A stretch of DNA of 64,000 nt from Rhizobium hidalgonense. GTDB taxonomy: Bacteria; Pseudomonadota; Alphaproteobacteria; Rhizobiales; Rhizobiaceae. Under the pieces are notes generated by a model, which worked only from the letters and a program-made list of their open reading frames with translations, did not search any database and was not told the DNA's origin. This document shows, one piece after another, positions 61,034 to 64,000 of this stretch. The stretch covers positions 46,702-110,701 of the forward strand of contig NZ_LODW01000053.1 in assembly GCF_002914525.1 (NCBI RefSeq). Reading direction: 5' to 3'. Both the position numbers and the translations under genes were made by a program. The number at the start of each line of letters is the position of its first letter. Position 1 is the first letter of the stretch.

Positions 61034-61093
61034 ATGTACATTGGTGTCGAAAACGATGACTTAACTGTTTTCCACGTTGACACCTATGTACAT
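61034..61093. promoter_or_regulatory. Long inverted repeat between TetR and demethylase, candidate TetR operator
   Basis: ATGTACATTGGTGTC at 61034-61048 is the reverse complement of GACACCTATGTACAT at 61079-61093 with one mismatch in 15. Each arm contains the 8-bp palindrome ATGTACAT, so two TetR dimers could bind. A TTGACA at 61077-61082 overlaps the right arm and could be the -35 of the demethylase promoter. Repression of both divergent operons is inferred. Confidence 0.65.
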
Positions 61094-61138
61094 AGCGCCT
61101 AGCGTCTCCCTCGATGTTTTAATCCGGAACCACGGCCC

Positions 61139-63175
61139 ATGTCGAACGATCCCCTTCTGCAGCCCTATCAGCTCAAGCATTTGAAGTTGCGCAACCGTAT
61201 CATCGTAACCTCTCACGAGCCGGCCTATCCGGAAGACGGCATGCCGAAGGGAAAATATCGCGCCTATACGGTAGAGCGCGCAAAGGGCGGGGTGGCTTTG
61301 ACGATGACAGCGGGCTCGGCGGCCGTCTCCAAGGATAGCCCGCCTGTCTTCAACAACCTGCTTGCCTATAAGGACGAGATCGTTCCCTGGATCAGGGAGA
61401 TGACCGATGCCGTGCATGAAGAGGGTGCGGCAATCATGATCCAGCTCACCCATCTTGGCCGGCGCACCCGCTGGGACAAGGGCGACTGGCTGCCGGTCCT
61501 TGCCCCCTCGCATCATCGCGAGGCTTCTCACCGCGCCTTCCCGAAGAAGATGGAAGATTGGGATATCGAGCGCATCATCAAGGATTTCGCCGATGCGGCC
61601 GAGCGCATGAAGGCGGGCGGCATGGACGGTGTCGAACTGGAGGCCTACGGTCACCTGATCGACCAGTTCGTGTCTCCGCTCACCAACGAACTCGACGGTC
61701 CCTATGGCGGCTCGCTGGATAATCGTCTGCGCTTCTGTTTCGATGTGTTCAAGGCGATCCGCAAAAGAGTGGGCGACGATTTCATTCTCGGCCTGCGCTA
61801 TACCGCCGACGAATGTCTTCCCGGCGGCACCGGCAAGGCCGAAGGGATCGAAATCTCCAGGCGCCTGAAGGAAAGTGGCCTCATCGATTACCTGAACGTG
61901 ATCCGCGGCCACATCGATACCGACGCGGGTCTCACCGACGTGATCCCGATCCAGGGCATGGCGAATTCGCCGCATCTCGACTTCGCCGGCGAAATCCGCG
62001 CCGCGACCGACTTTCCGACCTTCCATGCGGCGAAGATTCCTGATGTCGCCACCGCCCGCCACGCAATTGCCGCCGGCAAGGTCGACATGATCGGCATGAC
62101 CCGCGCCCACATGACCGACCCGCACATCGTCCGCAAGATCATCGAGAAGCGGGAAGAGGATATTCGCCCCTGCGTCGGCGCCAATTACTGCCTCGATCGC
62201 ATCTACCAGGGCGGAGCCGCCTACTGCATCCATAATGCTGCGACCGGCCGCGAATTGACCATGCCGCATATCGTCGCGAAGGCCAACGCCAAGAAAAAGG
62301 TCGTCATCGTCGGCGCCGGCCCGGCCGGTCTGGAAGCGGCGCGCGTCGCTGGAGAACGCGGCCATCAGGTCGTGGTCTTCGAAGCGGCGAACAATGCCGG
62401 CGGACAGGTCCGGCTCACTGCCCAAAGCGAGCGCCGTAGGGAAATGATCAGCATTATCGACTGGCGCATGAGCCAGTGCGAGAAATACGACGTCACCTTC
62501 CACTTCAATACATGGGCGGAAGCCGGCATGATCGAAGCCGAGCGCCCCGACGTCGTCATCGTCGCGACCGGCGGCTTGCCGCATACCGAGGTTCTTTCGC
62601 GCGGCAACGAACTGGTGGTCTCTTCGTGGGATATCATCTCCGGTGACGTGAAGCCTGGCACCAACGTGCTTGTTTTTGACGATGCCGGCGACCATGCCGG
62701 TCTACAGGCGGCGGAGTTTCTTGCCAAGGCGGGCGCTAAGGTCGAGATCATGACGCCGGACCGGTCCTTTGCGCCCGAGGTCATGGCCATGAACCTGGTG
62801 CCTTATATGCGCTCTCTCCAGAAGCATGACGTGACCTTCACGGTCACCTATCGTCTGGAGGCCGTCGAGAAGAGCGGTAACCAGCTCGTCGCCCATGTCG
62901 GCAGCGATTACGGCGGGATTGCCAAGCAGAGCAGCTTCGACCAGATCGTCGTCAATCACGGGACCATCCCGCTCGACGAACTCTATTTCGAGCTGAAGCC
63001 CAGCTCTAGCAATCTCGGCGAGATGTCGTACGACCAGCTTCTTTCGGGAGAGCCGCAGTCCGTCATGCGCAATCCCGAGGGCAGGTTCCAGCTGTTTAGG
63101 ATCGGCGATGCTGTCGCTGCGCGCAATACGCATGCCGCCATTTATGACGGCTTGCGCATCGCCAAGGATATATGA
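61139..63175 (+). CDS. stcD: NADH:flavin oxidoreductase, probable N-methylproline demethylase
   Basis: 678 residues. The N-terminal old-yellow-enzyme TIM barrel binds FMN (about 1-370, with LTHLGRRTRW and GVELEAYGHLIDQFVSPLTN). An iron-sulphur cluster motif follows, CVGANYCLDRIYQGGAAYC near residues 344-364. A nucleotide-binding half begins VVIVGAGPAGLEAARVAG. This trimethylamine-dehydrogenase-like layout is that of the StcD demethylase of stachydrine catabolism in Sinorhizobium. The neighbours (betaine transporter, ProC-like protein, EtfB) support that. Other N-methyl amines are possible substrates. Confidence 0.85.
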   Translation: MSNDPLLQPYQLKHLKLRNRIIVTSHEPAYPEDGMPKGKYRAYTVERAKGGVALTMTAGSAAVSKDSPPVFNNLLAYKDEIVPWIREMTDAVHEEGAAIMIQLTHLGRRTRWDKGDWLPVLAPSHHREASHRAFPKKMEDWDIERIIKDFADAAERMKAGGMDGVELEAYGHLIDQFVSPLTNELDGPYGGSLDNRLRFCFDVFKAIRKRVGDDFILGLRYTADECLPGGTGKAEGIEISRRLKESGLIDYLNVIRGHIDTDAGLTDVIPIQGMANSPHLDFAGEIRAATDFPTFHAAKIPDVATARHAIAAGKVDMIGMTRAHMTDPHIVRKIIEKREEDIRPCVGANYCLDRIYQGGAAYCIHNAATGRELTMPHIVAKANAKKKVVIVGAGPAGLEAARVAGERGHQVVVFEAANNAGGQVRLTAQSERRREMISIIDWRMSQCEKYDVTFHFNTWAEAGMIEAERPDVVIVATGGLPHTEVLSRGNELVVSSWDIISGDVKPGTNVLVFDDAGDHAGLQAAEFLAKAGAKVEIMTPDRSFAPEVMAMNLVPYMRSLQKHDVTFTVTYRLEAVEKSGNQLVAHVGSDYGGIAKQSSFDQIVVNHGTIPLDELYFELKPSSSNLGEMSYDQLLSGEPQSVMRNPEGRFQLFRIGDAVAARNTHAAIYDGLRIAKDI

Positions 63176-63219
63176 TTGCAGGAGCGGCCGCTCGTCGGCC
63201 GGTCATTTCGGGGGGTGAT

Positions 63220-63825
63220 ATGAGTTTACGTGAGGAAAGCCTCCAGTCTTTCGTGGATGCCGCGTCTGTTGCTTTCGATCGGTACGCGAAGGCCCCGGAG
63301 GCCCGGCGCTCGATCCGCCAATTTTTTGCGGCGCTGGAGCAGCCGGGGGTCGCGCGTGTGGGCGAGGGACGCCGGTTGCCCGTCTGCGCTGAGCTTGATG
63401 TGGCGCTTGCGGTTGATCCCTCGTACGATCCTTCGCTGGCGCGGTTGATTGAGGCGTTCAAAGGCATCGAGCCGATGCTTGAATGGCGCCGACGCACCAA
63501 GTATGACCACACCGCCGGCGACAATTTCGTCGATGGCCACGCCAATGCTATGCTCATCGGCCCGGGAGGATTGGAGGAGCGGAGCGACCTTTGGTTGGGT
63601 GTGACATTGCTGGCGCCGCACGTGCGCTATCCCGATCACGACCACCCACCGGAGGAAGTTTATCTGGTGCTTTCCGAGGGAGAGTTTCAACAGGGGGAGG
63701 GGGACTGGTTTTCGCCCGGTATCGGCGGATCGTTCTACAATATCCCCGGGATCAAACATGCCATGAGGTCGGTGGATACACCGCTCTTCGCCTTCTGGGC
63801 GCTGCTTTCCGAACGGCCGCACTGA
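63220..63825 (+). CDS. DddL-like cupin protein (dimethylsulfoniopropionate lyase family)
   Basis: 201 residues from the ATG at 63220; a start at 63172 would overlap the demethylase stop (ATGA). The C-terminal cupin shows [20 protein letters not shown], that is H-x-H-x4-E, followed by [10 protein letters not shown] and a second-motif histidine in PGIKHAMRS. This is the metal-binding set of DMSP-lyase-type cupins. Rhizobial members sit in proline-betaine operons, so the substrate may be a betaine intermediate rather than DMSP. The role is unproven. Confidence 0.82.
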   Translation: MSLREESLQSFVDAASVAFDRYAKAPEARRSIRQFFAALEQPGVARVGEGRRLPVCAELDVALAVDPSYDPSLARLIEAFKGIEPMLEWRRRTKYDHTAGDNFVDGHANAMLIGPGGLEERSDLWLGVTLLAPHVRYPDHDHPPEEVYLVLSEGEFQQGEGDWFSPGIGGSFYNIPGIKHAMRSVDTPLFAFWALLSERPH

Positions 63826-63859
63826 TGGCCGGCAGTCTAGAAATAAAGGGGTTTTGCAA

Positions 63860-64000
63860 ATGAAGGTTCTCGTGCCAGTCAAACGGGTTGTCGACTACAA
63901 CGTGAAGATCCGGGTGAAGCCGGATGGTTCGGGTGTCGAGCTTGCCAATGTGAAGATGTCGATGAACCCGTTCGACGAGATCTCGGTGGAAGAGGCGCTG
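63860..64000 (+). CDS. etfB: Electron transfer flavoprotein beta subunit, 5' part
   Basis: The first 47 residues are visible ([20 protein letters not shown], then [13 protein letters not shown] at the window edge), with AAAGGGG upstream. The pattern is that of EtfB. An ETF would accept electrons from a demethylase or dehydrogenase and pass them to the quinone pool; an adjacent etfA is expected outside the window. The location suggests a dedicated ETF for the proline-betaine demethylase. Confidence 0.92.
   Translation, partial: MKVLVPVKRVVDYNVKIRVKPDGSGVELANVKMSMNPFDEISVEEAL

Noticed and set aside
61061..62695. 544-codon frame antisense to the demethylase
   Set aside because: Composition-driven shadow; the plus-strand gene has flavin, iron-sulphur and nucleotide motifs.

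Overview
The window is high-GC alphaproteobacterial DNA. Gene content and repeats point to a fast-growing rhizobium (Rhizobium/Sinorhizobium/Agrobacterium group). The evidence is many AraC, GntR and MarR regulators, ABC uptake operons for plant-derived compounds, hydroxyproline and betaine catabolism, Tad-type pseudopilin genes, intergenic palindromes of the rhizobial mosaic-element type, and a type VI secretion effector module resembling Agrobacterium tde/tdi. No tRNA, rRNA, CRISPR array, origin or intact transposase was seen. The layout looks like an accessory chromosomal segment or a large plasmid, but the sequence alone does not decide which.

Regions. 1-6.2 kb: alanine and omega-amino-acid catabolism. 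An Lrp-type regulator (cut by the window edge) diverges from alanine racemase and D-amino-acid dehydrogenase. An AraC regulator follows, then a beta-alanine/omega-amino-acid:pyruvate aminotransferase diverging from an XRE-cupin regulator. 6.2-18.4 kb: a hydroxyproline-type catabolic locus. A GntR regulator and ProC-like reductase diverge from a polar amino-acid ABC transporter, a DapA-family deaminase, a DadA-like dehydrogenase, a semialdehyde dehydrogenase, a proline-racemase-family enzyme, two SDRs and a second GntR. The locus ends in a decayed Ldh_2-family reductase. 18.5-21 kb: three Tad-type genes. 21.1-23.3 kb: an ECF sigma factor, a cupredoxin and a DUF4142 protein.

23.4-29.9 kb: an orphan T6SS island with VgrG, a glycine-zipper DNase-type toxin carrying an HxxD motif, a GAD-like/DUF1851 immunity protein and a PAAR tip. 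It also holds two further broken immunity copies. The island is bracketed by two direct copies of a DUF488 gene; the right-hand copy is frameshifted. 30-50 kb: a phenylpropanoid (ferulate/coniferyl) region. It has an AraC-controlled operon of two aldehyde dehydrogenases, a coniferyl-alcohol-dehydrogenase-like SDR and a branched-chain-type ABC transporter. A MarR-controlled operon of feruloyl-CoA synthetase, hydroxycinnamoyl-CoA hydratase-lyase, aryl-alcohol dehydrogenase and coniferyl-aldehyde dehydrogenase follows. Between the two lie an ArsR/SRPBCC pair and a class III cyclase.

49.6-56.3 kb: a diguanylate cyclase, a YdeP-type molybdopterin oxidoreductase, a small helix-turn-helix protein and an AraC regulator, followed by 1.1 kb without a recognisable gene. 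56.3-64 kb: a proline-betaine (stachydrine) locus. A TetR regulator, a second ProC-like protein and a betaine ABC transporter diverge from an N-methylproline demethylase, a DddL-like cupin and the start of etfB. Proline derivatives are therefore handled at both ends of the window, each time with a ProC-like protein beside a dedicated regulator. Several regulator genes have a clean inverted repeat in the adjacent promoter region, recorded below as candidate operators.
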